Shown: positions 9,063-20,966 of the stretch, piece after piece
Layout: every line of letters starts with the position of its first letter
How positions within the stretch are numbered: position 1 is the first letter of the stretch
Source: Sinonovacula constricta
Lineage: Eukaryota; Mollusca; Bivalvia; Cardiida; Solecurtidae
Assembly (NCBI GenBank): GCA_007844125.1
Contig: CM017567.1
Coordinates: forward strand, 6,110,370-6,174,369
Reading direction: 5' to 3'
DNA length: 64,000 nt
Made by a program: the position numbers and the translations under genes
The notes under the pieces: model-generated
The model's input: the letters and a program-made list of their open reading frames with translations, nothing else
Told to the model about the DNA's origin: nothing
Database searches by the model: none

Positions 9063-9334
9063 TCGGATCCGAGTGTTCACAATCCAAACGGTTCGGATCC
9101 GAGCATAATCTTCCGAATTCCGCAAGATACTAATATTTGGATCCGAGTGTTCACAATCCAAACGGTTCGGATCCGAGCATAATCTTCCGAATTCCGCAAG
9201 ATACTAATATTTGGATCCGAGTGGTCACAATCCAAACGGTTCGGATCCGAGCATAATCTTCCGAATTCCGCAAGATACTAATATTTGGATCCGAGTGGTC
9301 ACAATCCAAACGGTTCGGATCCGAGCATAATCCG
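9063..9334. repeat. Tandem repeat, 74 bp x about 3.6, in the leader
   Basis: GGATCCGAGTG starts at 9065, 9139, 9213 and 9287, an exact 74 bp period. Each unit holds a second GGATCCGAGC 30 bp further on (9095, 9169, 9243, 9317), so the sites alternate 30 and 44 bp apart. Units 1 and 2 read GAGTGTTCAC while 3 and 4 read GAGTGGTCAC; otherwise they look the same, so amplification was recent. The last unit is partial. Confidence 0.93.
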
Positions 9335-9478
9335 AACCTTATCCCAACTTGTTTATTTTAAAAATCTATCTCCGACCCGATGAATAAAGTCCGATAAATA
9401 GGTATCCGTTTAGCCGCCGAAAATATCCTATAAAATCCGTTTCCTATGGTTCGATCCTGATGCCGAAAATATATCAGC

Positions 9479-9496
9479 ATCCCACTTCTGACACCA
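9479..9496 (-). promoter_or_regulatory. Primer binding site, tRNA-Leu type
   Basis: The plus strand ATCCCACTTCTGACACCA equals the 3' end, with CCA, of an animal tRNA-Leu (CAA isoacceptor type, from memory). The element strand TGGTGTCAGAAGTGGGAT would therefore pair with it over 18 nt. Three bases separate it from the 5' LTR, a normal spacing. It primes minus-strand DNA synthesis. Confidence 0.88.
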
Positions 9497-9499
9497 TTT

Positions 9500-10548
9500 T
9501 GTAAGGCGATGCTCGATATTATCCGGATGTTTAATGATTGGAAACGATATTGTTTAAACCCGTGGGCGGAATAAAGAACACAACAATCAAATAAGGTTCG
9601 GACAAGAAATGTTTATACTTCTTTATATTTACTACTTTGCCAAACTTAACAATATCCTTTATGTATAGTCTATGAAAATAGCAAGTACAGCTAGAGTTTA
9701 AGATGTTGAAACGGATTTTATTATAAGAGATTATAAAAGATCATTATTGGTTAGTTGCATCCGACGCAGATAATAAACAAAAAAAAACAATGGCTTACAT
9801 TCTGTCCATGACCAATTATCCTTTACCGGTTCTGCACTGTGCACAACAACTCCTTCCTGATCTTATCGTGATCCGAGCGTCAACTGATCCGCGTCTGCTC
9901 TGTTTTCGTTTATTTATACTTCCCGCGCATGACTACTTTTACAAACATTCCATAGTACACATCGATGTGCGTCTCAGCCAATCAGCTTTAAGCGTTATAT
10001 TTAAAGTAGCCAATCACTAAGCGTTCGGATAAATCCGAACAAATATTACTGTCAAACAAGTAGATCCAAACCGTATCATATAAGAATGCATTTTAGGATC
10101 ATTAGTGTTATTTGGATGTCAGATATACTTATGGATACAATTAAACAACAGAATATGTCACTTTGAAATGCGTTACACAGGGAACAACATGCATCTCCAC
10201 ATTGTGAGAAGTAAAGGTAAAGTAAACAATCGTTGAATAATACAAATGTCAACAAACAACATTTCCCTCTCACTATTAAAACTATCTTAAAGAGACATCA
10301 TTGTAAATGAGCTTAAACAATGTTTAGAACATATAGTCTTACTTAATTGAATGCATTAAAAGATTATTTTCAGAGTGAGGTCTCAATATCAGAAAGTAAG
10401 GGGTTTCCGCGAAATGACAATGAAAACTCATAGGATGTTAGATCTGTTAGAAAAAGGCACAGGGCTAAAGTGCAGGTCAGATACCTTATATAGATCACTT
10501 GTTACACTGTCATAAATGTTTATTAGAGGTCAGCTACCTCACATTACA
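9500..10548 (-). repeat. 5' LTR (right copy), 1,049 bp
   Basis: Identical in length, and as far as I could read in sequence, to the left LTR (offset 8,819). In element orientation this copy holds the promoter that drives the genomic RNA. It repeats the CCAAT boxes and the GTTCGGAT/ATCCGAAC inverted repeat (10023-10040). It borders the primer binding site on its inner side and the duplicated ATAT on its outer side. Confidence 0.96.
10023..10040. promoter_or_regulatory. LTR inverted repeat, 5' LTR copy
   Basis: Second copy of the GTTCGGAT-AA-ATCCGAAC inverted repeat, in the LTR that acts as promoter. See the entry at 1204-1221. Confidence 0.5.
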
Positions 10549-10552
10549 ATAT
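10549..10552. repeat. Target site duplication, right copy (ATAT)
   Basis: Direct repeat of 677-680 directly beyond the CA end of the right LTR. After removing the element the two flanks rejoin at ATAT. Confidence 0.75.
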
Positions 10553-13500
10553 GACATGTTATGTGTTTTTTTATTTAAACTTCGATTTAATTGAAAAAAA
10601 TCTGAGATCAACCTGGGGAATGAGGTACCAAATAGGGAATATATATAGGAGAATGTTAAGGCTAAGTTCCAGGAACAAAATAATATATTATGTGTATGTG
10701 TTTTTTTCTAGTTAGATTGAAAAATGTAACCCTGTCAAATTATGCAAACCTCACTTATGAAAAATTTGATGGAGTATTTTGTTATGAATTGACAACTTGA
10801 ATTAAATTGAAGGACCTGAAACAACTAGAACACATATCACCTTTGTCTAACACAAAACCTAATAATGACATATTAACTCAGAATGTAATCCTTGTTAATC
10901 AAACGTTCATTTACACTTATAATCAAAGTGATCCACATTTAGAAATTCTTCACTTTTGTCGGATCGCAAGCCATAGATAATATTCTTCACAGAACATAAT
11001 TATTACAGGTACGTGTTTTATATTCGTTGGAATTACACAAGAAGATTCATTAACACGTGTATTTAACTCGGCCTACTTTTTAATTTAAACATATTAGGTC
11101 ATACTTATTTTACATTTGGTTTGTAACAGCAAATATGGGAAATAATAACATTAATGCATACAAATACAGCATCAAATCATATGCACGGCTAATAATCAAG
11201 GAAATTTATATTAGTTGAACTTCTATTTTTTGTATAAAATTCTAATATGCTTACAGAAAACAACAACAATTGGCATGAATAAAGTGATGGTGCATTTTAG
11301 CAATTATATTCTCACCGCTAAATGTGTTTTATAAATGTCTATTTTATATTCCGTTTACTCTTAAACAATGTCCTAGAATATAGTCAGAAGTCTAGTTTAG
11401 CCAGCTATCGAAACATAGCATTCTGAAGCCTGAACATAGGTTAGTTGTGTTTGTCACCATCAGTTGCGCGATCTACACATTTCTATGTGTCTGCACTTTT
11501 ATTCTTAGACGACTAGATGATGTTTCAGGCAACAATTACCGTTATGCATTAACTTGACTCAAAATATTGTAGCAGGTATAATCATAATATACCTTCTAGT
11601 TTAAATGCAATAAAATTGGAATATAGTTTTGTCTGGCTACACACAGTGATCTCAGTGGGTGGTTAATGGGTTCTGGAAGGTAGTGGTGGTGGGGTGGGTG
11701 TAGCCGGCTGGACAAAGCCTCAGGTTGCAGTTGTAACAGGAAATGGGTGGGAATTATGACATTATTGACCAAAGGCATTGTTATACGCCAATGTGCATTA
11801 AGTGCGACCTATTGTTACAGCCTCTTTCAATTTGACTCCTTTGTGTATAATAAACTAATCAATTGCCCACTGATCTCACAGCATGGTATAAACTTGGGGA
11901 TATCAAAGAAGGCTATTTTTAATGCTTTTAACTCTGGTAAAACAATACATATTTCGAATTGTGTGTTAAATTTGTTTCGACAATGCATTATACATATGCT
12001 ATTTCAATTTGATGACGTAGCATACCATTTGACTCCTATATATAACCAATTTGCAAAAGAATTAAATAATTTGCATAATAAAGAAAACGAATCCATTACC
12101 GCCAGGCATGATTTAAAGGGAAACGTGGTATATTGAATCATAATTTCAAACAAGTAACAATTTATTAAACAGAGCTTTCCGAAAAGCAGACTACAACTCA
12201 TCAAGGCCATGAACGCAATCATAATGTTTCTGTGCATATCAGATAAAAGCAGATAAAAGCAATGAGTTAGATGCCATTATATTTTTAGCGCAGCGCGTTT
12301 CCAAGGAGATCCACAAAAACCACTGGGACCTGAGTCACCAATCAGTCTGTCCTTGTAATATGTTATCTCCTTAATGTAGAATGACACTTTAATATTTCAG
12401 TCACCTGATCGGTAATAATTTAATTATCAAATAAGTTTACGAGGCAAATAAATTGTTAATTACAGTTAACCATTTGTTAAAAAAGAATTCACTGTTTGCC
12501 CTATATATGAATTAACCTTATTATCCTGGAAATGCATGTGAAATAAGAACAGTGTATTTTTATATTATAATATTTTTAAACTGACAAGTAGTTATTCACA
12601 GATGTGTTTTTTTCTAATACTTAAGTCATTGTTTCCGAGATAAATATAATTAACTAAACCTTTATGCTTAGAAATAAATATTCTAAGTTTCTACGAACAA
12701 CATATATTGCACTATAATCGTGTAATATACCAATAACATTTGCTATCTTGAATTGATGATGTTGATATTTAAATTTAATTTTTGGGAAATTCTTAATTAT
12801 AAGCATGAATTGTATAATGTTTACTGCTATAAAAGATGTAACAAATAATATAACAAATTGATAAATATAATTAACTATTGACAGTATCTACACACTTATA
12901 CTAAAATGATCTAAACTTAGTATGATATGTTTAATTGATATCCGACTCTCGGGTAAAACATATAACTAAAGGGGTATAACTGTCATGAATTGCAGTAAGT
13001 TACATTAAAGTACCACTACTGCATTTTATTTTATTTTCAATAAGTTTATAATAGTGAACATGAAGTATTGTCCAGTGTGCATCATCACCGCCTGCTTTGT
13101 TTATACCTGCCTAATTTAAAGTCTTGTGTGTACATTTAGAAGTCGTAATATTGTATTGTCTTATAGGTTATTTATTCTACTGGTGGACGTTAAAATGTAC
13201 CACAAGCAAGGAGAAAATACTAAGGCTTATGAAAGGACTATTAAACGATCTATTTAGGTAATGTACACATAAAGCAACTATTCAAAACTAGACACAGAAC
13301 GGTACCATTGGATTATGGAAAATGTTTTGCTAAACAGGCAAATGTGAAGCCGACGTTGTATCTAGTTACAATCACATGGAAATTGAATATTTACTTTTTG
13401 GCATGCTAGTAATTTTCCTATCGATTGAAAAGTATGCAATTAATTTTGTCTCAGCATCCTAACTAATTCAAACTCACTTAAATCACATATAACAACAACT

Positions 13501-16500
13501 CTGACTATATTAATATTAAACCTTCTATGACGTTGCCGACTGGGAGAGTGTAAGTGAATTTGCTTTAACAATTTTACAAGTTTATGGTTTAAAATATAAG
13601 TTTGCAGTGTATAAAGATGTAGTGTATTTGGTGTATTTTTTATAACTATTCACTTTAGACGACCCAAATAACATAACAGATACATGTTACTATACATGTA
13701 CAAATATGTATATATAATAACATGTAAAGCTTCCATACATTGACTTACCTTCTCCTACATTATATAAAACCGATTTCATATTGATAACCTGTCATTCTTT
13801 TATCCATTCAGTACCTTTTGACGTTTAAACAAAACTCCGCTTTTAAATTTGGTAAATTAAGCTGGTGTGTGAACAACCTTTGCCAAGGTTATCACAGTCC
13901 GTTTCAATTTTGAATTATCATGAAGATTAACGTTCATAAAATTGTTGTTATAGTTTTAGAAACCCAATCAAAAAGGTACATGTATGCATATAAAATTTAC
14001 TAATAACTAAAATTACAAAAATATCAAAACATCAAACGCTATTTTTTTCCATAGGTCCAATAGGCTTAATCTGAATAAAAGTGAATATAATTGTTATATT
14101 GCATGATTAATGTAGAGCCATTTTCTGGCATCTGATAAGATTTTTTTCTGCTAAAAGATATAAAAAATTAAGGTGATAATAGGTTTGAAGCAATAAATCG
14201 TGGACAGAATTAAAACGCACATACGTCGCCTACACTGAATGTAAAAGATAACTGACTTCAACAAAGACTACTTATTACAAATGAAGCCCTTTCCTAATTT
14301 GCGCACATAAAAATGTGAATGATACATCAGTGTCAACAGCGCATAGTTAGAAACCATAAACATGTATGGGATGTGTGCGTGACAGTCGTCAGCTTTTCCC
14401 AATCATTTGTAATGTGCCATGTAGCTAGTAGGTTATATGGATGCAAATCTCTGCTTGCGCTATGAGTAAACGTGTTAAACCTATACAGAATTTTTGCACT
14501 GGTAGTAGTTTTTGCTTTTGATTATGTATAATGTAATTGAAAAAAAACACACATTAAAAACGTTTAATAACATTTTATTTTAATTATGAATACATATAAT
14601 TATATACAATTTAAATAGCCAAAACACCTTGAAACGATAAGCGACGTGCCACGAATTCCAAATTATTTAAAAAATTAGTTTTAATTTTCTGTCAAATGGC
14701 TTCCTACGTAAAATGTAATGTCAATGCGTTTTGGCTTTGTTGCATAATAAAGCACCTGCGACTGTTTTCGAATATATAGTCTAGTTTATTTCTATGCACA
14801 ACTGGCTTTAAGACCTATTAATGCAACAATAAATCTCTATTGACTGCCAGTGAGCATAATTAGGAGTTTTCTCGAAACTTCCCAACTCCTTTCTGGTTTT
14901 GCAATAGTCGTGAATGGTGCACTGTGTATAGCTCTTGATCTGGAACATAAATTCGTCCATTAATTACCATTTTCTGCTCTCTGAACACATAAACCTAGCT
15001 ACCTCTACCATCCTCTACAATATTATGTGCGTTTTCTTTTAATTATTATACAACTTAGTGGTCATGCATTTTTTATTTTTAAGAAGCCATACACTTAGTT
15101 TCTAAACACACATGGTATTATTTCCAAAAGCCAAATTAACCTTCAAAACACAATGTCACGAGGTATCAAAGCTTCTTTAGAATATAAACAATGAAAGATA
15201 TCTTTAATTTAATTGTAATGATGTTATCATCTCTAAGGCGGGAGCGATACTGCGTTGGTATGGTAATCTAAATGCACATTATGTGATTATATGTGACACA
15301 ATTTAGTCAGTCTGTTAAAGTATGTATGTATTGTTAAATCACGGTCTTATGGTTAAATATACTGTCAAAGTAAGTCTTCGTAATCGTTAAAATATGTGAA
15401 TATTAAGGACATAAATTCATGATTTTTCTTCATAGACTTAATTCATTGATATAAACATTGACATTGCGCTGATATCTACAACAGACCTTCGTAGGATTCC
15501 CGTATAGTTGGTTTTTCGTTTTTGTAAGTTTTTTTTGCAAGTACATCGAGTATATTCGTTGCTATGCAAAGGCACATACTTCTGCAGTCGGAAAAATACT
15601 GTCAACTTTTATTTCCAATTATGGTTTCACTACTAAAGAGAAAAATATGTTTAATGTGAGTATAAACCATTTTTTCTTTCACATGGTCGATGAATATGTT
15701 TATTTCATCTATATAGAAGCTGTCCCGAAAATATATTTTATCACAACTTTAACATTGAAACTGGTGAAATTTAAAAGGTCATACCAGGTTAAAGCATGCT
15801 GCAAAATCCCAAAAGTATAAACCAATTGTCTGCATCATTTTCCTACTGTTTATGTTCCTCATCCTGGAAAGTTATTTGAGCTTGACATTTGTCAGTAGTA
15901 TGGATGATTACCTGGGAAATGGAATGGATTATTTGCATGTCTAAGTACAATCCGACAGCAATCTGACAATAGTCTGACAACAATGTGACAACAGTCTTAA
16001 TAATTTACAATTAACCTTATTCTAAATGGCAGTTACGTGATGTCTGTTATGAACGGCAGTTTCGAATTATCGTCTTAATGGAATAAAATGTAAACATGTC
16101 GATTACTCAACGGATTAGCGCTTAAAGCTGCATTCTTATCAAACCTAACACTTCCATTTAAAGCAACCTAAAATGGAATAATTTTAGATTCAAACCATCA
16201 TTATATATGGTCTATTCAGTATACATTGATTAATAATTGTTTTTATTCAAGCACGTTACTGCCTGATTCATAATAAACTTTTACAGAAAAAATACATAAA
16301 TAACAAATGAACTAATAAAAGATAACATTATGTTACCATTTATTGTTTGTTGTCATTTCAATTGTCTTGATTAAGATCAATACATATAATCAAATGAATT
16401 TATAACCGTTATTTGTATGTGTTCTCTCTGTAATTGTTTTATTTGATTAAAACCCTTCACTGGATACTGTGACAAAACCTTCTAGACCGTTTTTTTATAA

Positions 16501-17261
16501 TTTAAGTAAGTACTTTACTCAAAGTATTTACATCTTTGTTAAGCTATCGACACAATTATAACAACAACAAAAAAAAAAAGAACCAAAAAAGCACTTACAA
16601 ATGACACTACTACAAAGTCTCTCATTTTTTAATTGCTAAAATGTAGACTATTGCATGATGTCTTACACCGATCTCTTGTTCAATCCCCACACGCACAAGT
16701 GACTTCTTACCTTTGTTATTTGAAAATACATATAAAATAGCGGTTTGGAAGGTAGTCTAAAGGCTTATGGAATATTAAGTTAATGTCCTCAATCATAAAA
16801 ACGGATTTAAATTTTATTTAAAAAGCGAAATTATTAGAAGAAAAAGTATATTGCATCTTTTATGTTCCAGAACTCTAAAACGCCGATGAAGTTATTAGTA
16901 CAAAAAATTGCATTTTATAAATAAGTCGTATTCAATTTGAGTTACAGTTGTGTTGCATTCTTATTAATGCTGCGTAACTGTAAAAAGAACGATTGTTGAA
17001 TATTTATGTTCAACTTAATTTAGTGAAATGTCAACGTTGTAGAACAGTTATGAGAGTACGCTAAAACTCTGTAGACATTAACGTTTCCTTCGTAATATTT
17101 CCGACTAAACGCATCTTTTAAATATTTCTCTCATTTTGTAAAGTTTAACAATCCAAAGATAATAATTAAGTCGTGATGAAATTTAGTATGGTTAAAAGTA
17201 CCACAAAATGTCATCCATACACATATACAGGTATACGATCTCATCTGTAGATAATATTGTA
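10553..17261. other. AT-rich DNA without recognisable genes
   Basis: Roughly 6.7 kb with no ORF above about 130 codons and none with recognisable protein features. The longest frame (11747-12136, 129 codons) has random-looking composition. The only structure noted is a G-rich segment between inverted arms at 11635-11705 and a doubled 10-mer (AGATAAAAGC) near 12241-12262. No repeat family from elsewhere in the window was recognised here. Confidence 0.6.
11635..11705 (+). other. G-rich segment flanked by an 8 bp inverted repeat
   Basis: GGCTACAC (11635-11642) and its complement GTGTAGCC (11698-11705) enclose a strand with repeated G runs (GTGGGTGG, ATGGG, GGTGGTGGGGTGGG). In so AT-rich a region this stands out, and a G-quadruplex is possible. 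No gene is nearby. Confidence 0.45.
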
Positions 17262-17485
17262 GTCCAGGGACTTGCTCTGTAAACCGGTTCAATCACCCCA
17301 GTCGGCCCGTATTGCAGACTGACCGTTCCAAGGCGGGTTTAGTCTTTTCGCTGAATAACTCATCACAAAGTTGTTCTAACTTTTCACTTGGCGTGCACGT
17401 AAAAAACCATTGTCCTATGCCTTTTCAGAGTTTGGTATATGTTGCAATGATCAAAGGACTTTGTCATATATACTTATTGCAATAC
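17262..17485 (+). repeat. Dispersed repeat family R1, copy 1
   Basis: Shares with the other copies the core CAGTCGG(C/T)CC(A/G)TATTGC-GACTGACC, GTTCCAAGGCGG, a TTTTCRCTTGGC segment and a TTGCAATG-TC-AAGGACTTTGTCATATA end. Copies occur in both orientations across 17-57 kb. The family is described under the 55335-55690 copy. Confidence 0.75.
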
Positions 17486-18760
17486 CTACTACCACACTGA
17501 CAGTTATGTTTTATGTTTTATTATATACAAAACATAAGCTAGAACTTGCTGTGTGAAAAAAACAAAAACTTTTCAAACAGAAGTGGAAGAAAAAGTGTAA
17601 TTTGCCATAATGTTTTTCATAAACGTTTGGCCTTACTCAAAACTGTTTAAATCTTCGAGTTTTACAACTCAGTAATTAAACTAATAAAATTTTCATAACA
17701 AATCAAGCCTAAGTTGTGTGCTCTTGGGTGATATTGCTAAATATAAGTAAGGAAATATTCTCTATATTACATTTTTACATTTAAAACATTAATTGGGAAA
17801 TATTGTCTGTCAGTGTGATGCTTAAAATAAAGAGCGGAAAAAATCTTCTATCATGGTGATGTTTATACAGAACAACTTGCAACCCTATGGCCATTTACAA
17901 ATACTTACGCTGGTTAAGTTTTTATGTCATCTAAAACGGAAGAAATGTTCATTAATTGAACGGCTCTCATATAAATGTAATATGTAATTTATCGTTGGTG
18001 TTAGTATTCTTAGTGGCATGTTCGAATATCTTTTGACAATCGTTATGGTCACTTTATAGGAACCGTTTTTTGTGGTGCGTTATCCTTGATTATGGTACTG
18101 GATATAAATAAAAGCGATGTGATGAATACAATGCTTTTGAAGCATGCATTTAAACAGGCAGTAACAAATGTCGTATATTAAAAGGCACAGCAATTCATGT
18201 CTTTATATAATCCATTTCGTGTTTCATTTTATTATATATATATAATATTATATTTCATATACAGAAAATATTATAATAATATATATTCCCAGTGGCATCT
18301 ATAAAAAGTCATAAACCAACTTACTGTAAAGATAGATATCAAATTCAGCTAACGATATACATACATGCAAAGAGTACAAAGCTTGTAATTTTACTACTTT
18401 GAAAATAGTTTTTGCTTAATGTTTTATATTCAAGCTTTTTCACCACATTCATGTGAAAATGCTACCTTGGGCATATAACTTATGTTGAGGCTTACAATTC
18501 TGTTGCCCTGTAGAGTTTTATAATATGTAACCTATAAATCTGTTGATGAATGAGAACATAAACAAGCAACACAATTATGGCATTGTATATATTGATATTT
18601 TATTTGTCTTTATAATATTGATGTTTGCACGATTATCCTGTAAGAACACTGATTTTTACTATACCTATCGTTCAGGTTAATCAAGGAATGTAAAGACGAC
18701 TGGTAATTACTAAGGAGGATTGCACAATTTTCTTCTTTATATTATTTAATATAGTGCCTA
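17486..18760. other. AT-rich DNA, nothing recognised
   Basis: No coding signal. An AT-only inverted-repeat stretch lies at about 18228-18286 (TATATATATAATATTATA-like arms). Otherwise I see nothing. Confidence 0.6.
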
Positions 18761-18909
18761 TTATTATATTATATTATATTATATTATATTATATTATATT
18801 ATATTATATTATATTATATTATATTATATTATATTATATTATATTATATTATATTATATTATATTATATTATATTATATTATATTATATTATATTTTATT
18901 ATATTATAT
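18761..18909. repeat. Pentanucleotide microsatellite (ATATT)n
   Basis: About 29 near-perfect ATATT units in tandem. The 69-codon ORF over it is just the repeat read in frame. Confidence 0.97.
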
Positions 18910-20738
18910 ATGACTATTTTGCCAATTTTGATAAATCTAATCTGTTGTGACCTTGACATTTAGCTGACAAAAGGTTTTAACAATATCGACATAAGTATAC
19001 AGTGAATTTTGTTTTATTTACAATACTTTATCATGGCATGCTATTTAATTGTACCAACAGTTAATATGTGTTTTATCAAAGCAGCACATTTAACTAAAAC
19101 GCAGCGCGCCATTAAACGAAATTTATATGGCTGCTACGTAGCTGTATGTTCTATTGACACGTGAAGTCGATATGACTTTACTGTATCATACGCAGTCCCT
19201 AAACCACATAATAATTTATTATTATGTCTGTAATGAGCTAATTTGGCTATTAAATTAGCTATGATTGGTTTTCGATTATATCCCATTCACAAAATTGGGA
19301 GTATGTGCCTGCTTCAGATCTGGATGGCTGATTAGATTAGCCATTTTCCAAATTGCATTCCCACCTGCGTCAAAATAGGTCGATGCCTATATGTTTGTCT
19401 AATATATGTGGAGATAAATTTCGTTTGACGTTTGTCGACACATTTTTAACACTTGTGAATTCTTAATGAAGAATTTCCTAATTCTGTACTATTTGATGAA
19501 AAACGTTCGAAAACAATTCGGTCGAGAGACAAAAAAGACTAGAAGTTCACGGCTCGGGGAAACAGGCCAAAAGTACTGGCAAACGACACCACTAAGCACC
19601 CATTGAACTCTACGCCAAAATATCGCCAAAATGCGAACACTCTATCTGGCAGTAGCATTTTTATACTACAAGATAGTTTCCAGATACTACTAACATACAA
19701 AAATGCTTCTTTATTTTCGACCAGGTTTGCTTTCCTTTTCCCTTTTTATTTCGCTACACGTAGTACAGCTAAAACATTTATATAAACACAAACGTCTTTC
19801 GATATTATATTCAAACCACAGTCTATCTTAAACCGTTTAAAGGAGGTAAACAATGTGTCAGACAGCCTTATAATGACTATAAACTGTAGGAGAAATTATG
19901 GTTTTATGTACTATGAGTTATGTTCCGCAGTTTTTGTAAGCTTACACAATGGAAGAAAGAAAGGTTTGTCAGCTATAAGATAAATACATACATAAATACT
20001 TACCACAGAGTAGCAGGATTAATGAAGGAAATGTTAATATTCGACCAAACGGTTTAATTGCTTGCATACATATTTTTTTGGTTCAATCTGTAGGTTACAA
20101 GGTTATATCCGATAAATCACAACATTTTTCAGTATGTATTTCATTTCTATTGATTTGTAAATACGCCGTTGGTCGGTTTATGAAATAAATTGAATCCGAT
20201 GATCGCAAACTGTATTGTCACTCAACCTCCTTGTTAAGTGAGCAATCATTAGTACTTTGCAAGACCGTGTTATAATGGTGGTTGAAACTAACAAGTAAGA
20301 TACAAAACACAGTTGTCTATCTTATAGTCAGGAAACTAAATGATATAAACAATTTTACATTTCGACTTGTAATGGTTGAGAAAATCTGGACTCATACTTA
20401 TTTTTCTAGTTTCGGCAATTGTTATCAATAACAATGTTAAATGATGAAGGTTATGCTGTATTATTTCTTGCTAAAGAAATCAAATGCATGCACAACGATT
20501 TGCAGCCGTTTTGCAGCTAACATAATTTACGTGGTTTTAGATAAGACTATATCAATTGATTTGGCTAACTCATTGCCGTAGTTGTTCTCTTGTAGTGCGT
20601 GTTATAAATAAAATACTAAATTTTCTTTTGTTTGGATACTGTCCTTTTAATACATTTATGCGTAGCAATATAAAATTAAGAAGACTATATTAAATGTATT
20701 CATGTTATACTTCATGAGAGCATTTACATTGCCTCAAT
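18910..20738. other. AT-rich DNA, nothing recognised
   Basis: No ORF with protein character, and no match by eye to the repeat families of this window. Confidence 0.6.
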
Positions 20739-20966
20739 GGGCGGCCTTGGCCGAGAGGTTATAGTCTCCCCAGCCCCTCACCACGTGGGATCTACTCCAT
20801 ATCGGGGGCGAGAACTTACATGCGGGGGAGGTTTCCCAGCTATTCTGCGGTGAGCCGGTGTTCTAACCAGGCATAAGTCTGGGGTTTTTCTCCATCAATA
20901 TTTACGTCGCCAATATGACCATAATTGTGTTAGTGCGATGTAACAGAAAACAAACAAATAAACATT
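20739..20966 (+). repeat. tRNA-derived SINE, family S2
   Basis: Starts GGGCGGCCTTGGCCGAGAGG, with an A-box-like TGGCCGAGAGG of the tRNA-Leu/Ser type, followed by a degenerate B box. The body runs through GGGGGAGGTTTCCCAGCT and CCAGGCATAAGTCTGG. The end region ACGTCGCCAATAT ... GTGCGATGTAAC is followed by an A-rich tail with CAAACAAATAAAC. It is GC-rich against its AT-rich surroundings. A related, more decayed copy lies at 30727-30930 on the minus strand. Target duplications are unclear. Confidence 0.7.

Larger units (their letters stand above)
8459..9478 (-). other. Long untranslated leader packed with GGATCCG palindromes
   Basis: About 1,020 bp between the primer binding site and gag. GGATCC occurs 13 times between 8626 and 9322, each followed by G, where about 0.1 would be expected by chance. 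One site is the perfect 12 bp palindrome TTCGGATCCGAA (8623-8634). Many extra TCCGAA half-sites lie between them. The leader divides into a diverged array of about 106 bp units and a near-perfect array of 74 bp units. No protein-coding frame is convincing. The 128-codon plus-strand ORF at 8747-9133 lies across these repeats. Confidence 0.85.
681..10548 (-). mobile_element. Intact Ty3/gypsy LTR retrotransposon with a third, zinc-finger ORF
   Basis: A complete 9,868 bp LTR retrotransposon in reverse orientation. In element order it has a 5' LTR (9500-10548), tRNA-Leu primer binding site (9479-9496), repeat-rich leader, gag (8458-7523), pol (7514-3771), ORF3 (about 3468-2181), polypurine tract (1745-1730) and 3' LTR (681-1729). 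The pol domain order is protease, RT, RNase H, integrase, which defines Ty3/gypsy and excludes Ty1/copia. Both LTRs are 1,049 bp, start TG, end CA and look identical over their whole length. Gag and pol have no stops or frameshifts, so insertion was recent and the element may be competent. No chromodomain follows the integrase core. The clade within Ty3/gypsy cannot be fixed without a tree. Confidence 0.97.

Noticed and set aside
8747..9133. 128-codon ORF in the leader
   Set aside because: Lies over the TCCGAA tandem repeats on the strand opposite to gag and pol; composition is set by the repeats.
18754..18963. 69-codon Ile/Tyr/Leu ORF
   Set aside because: Translation of the (ATATT)n microsatellite.
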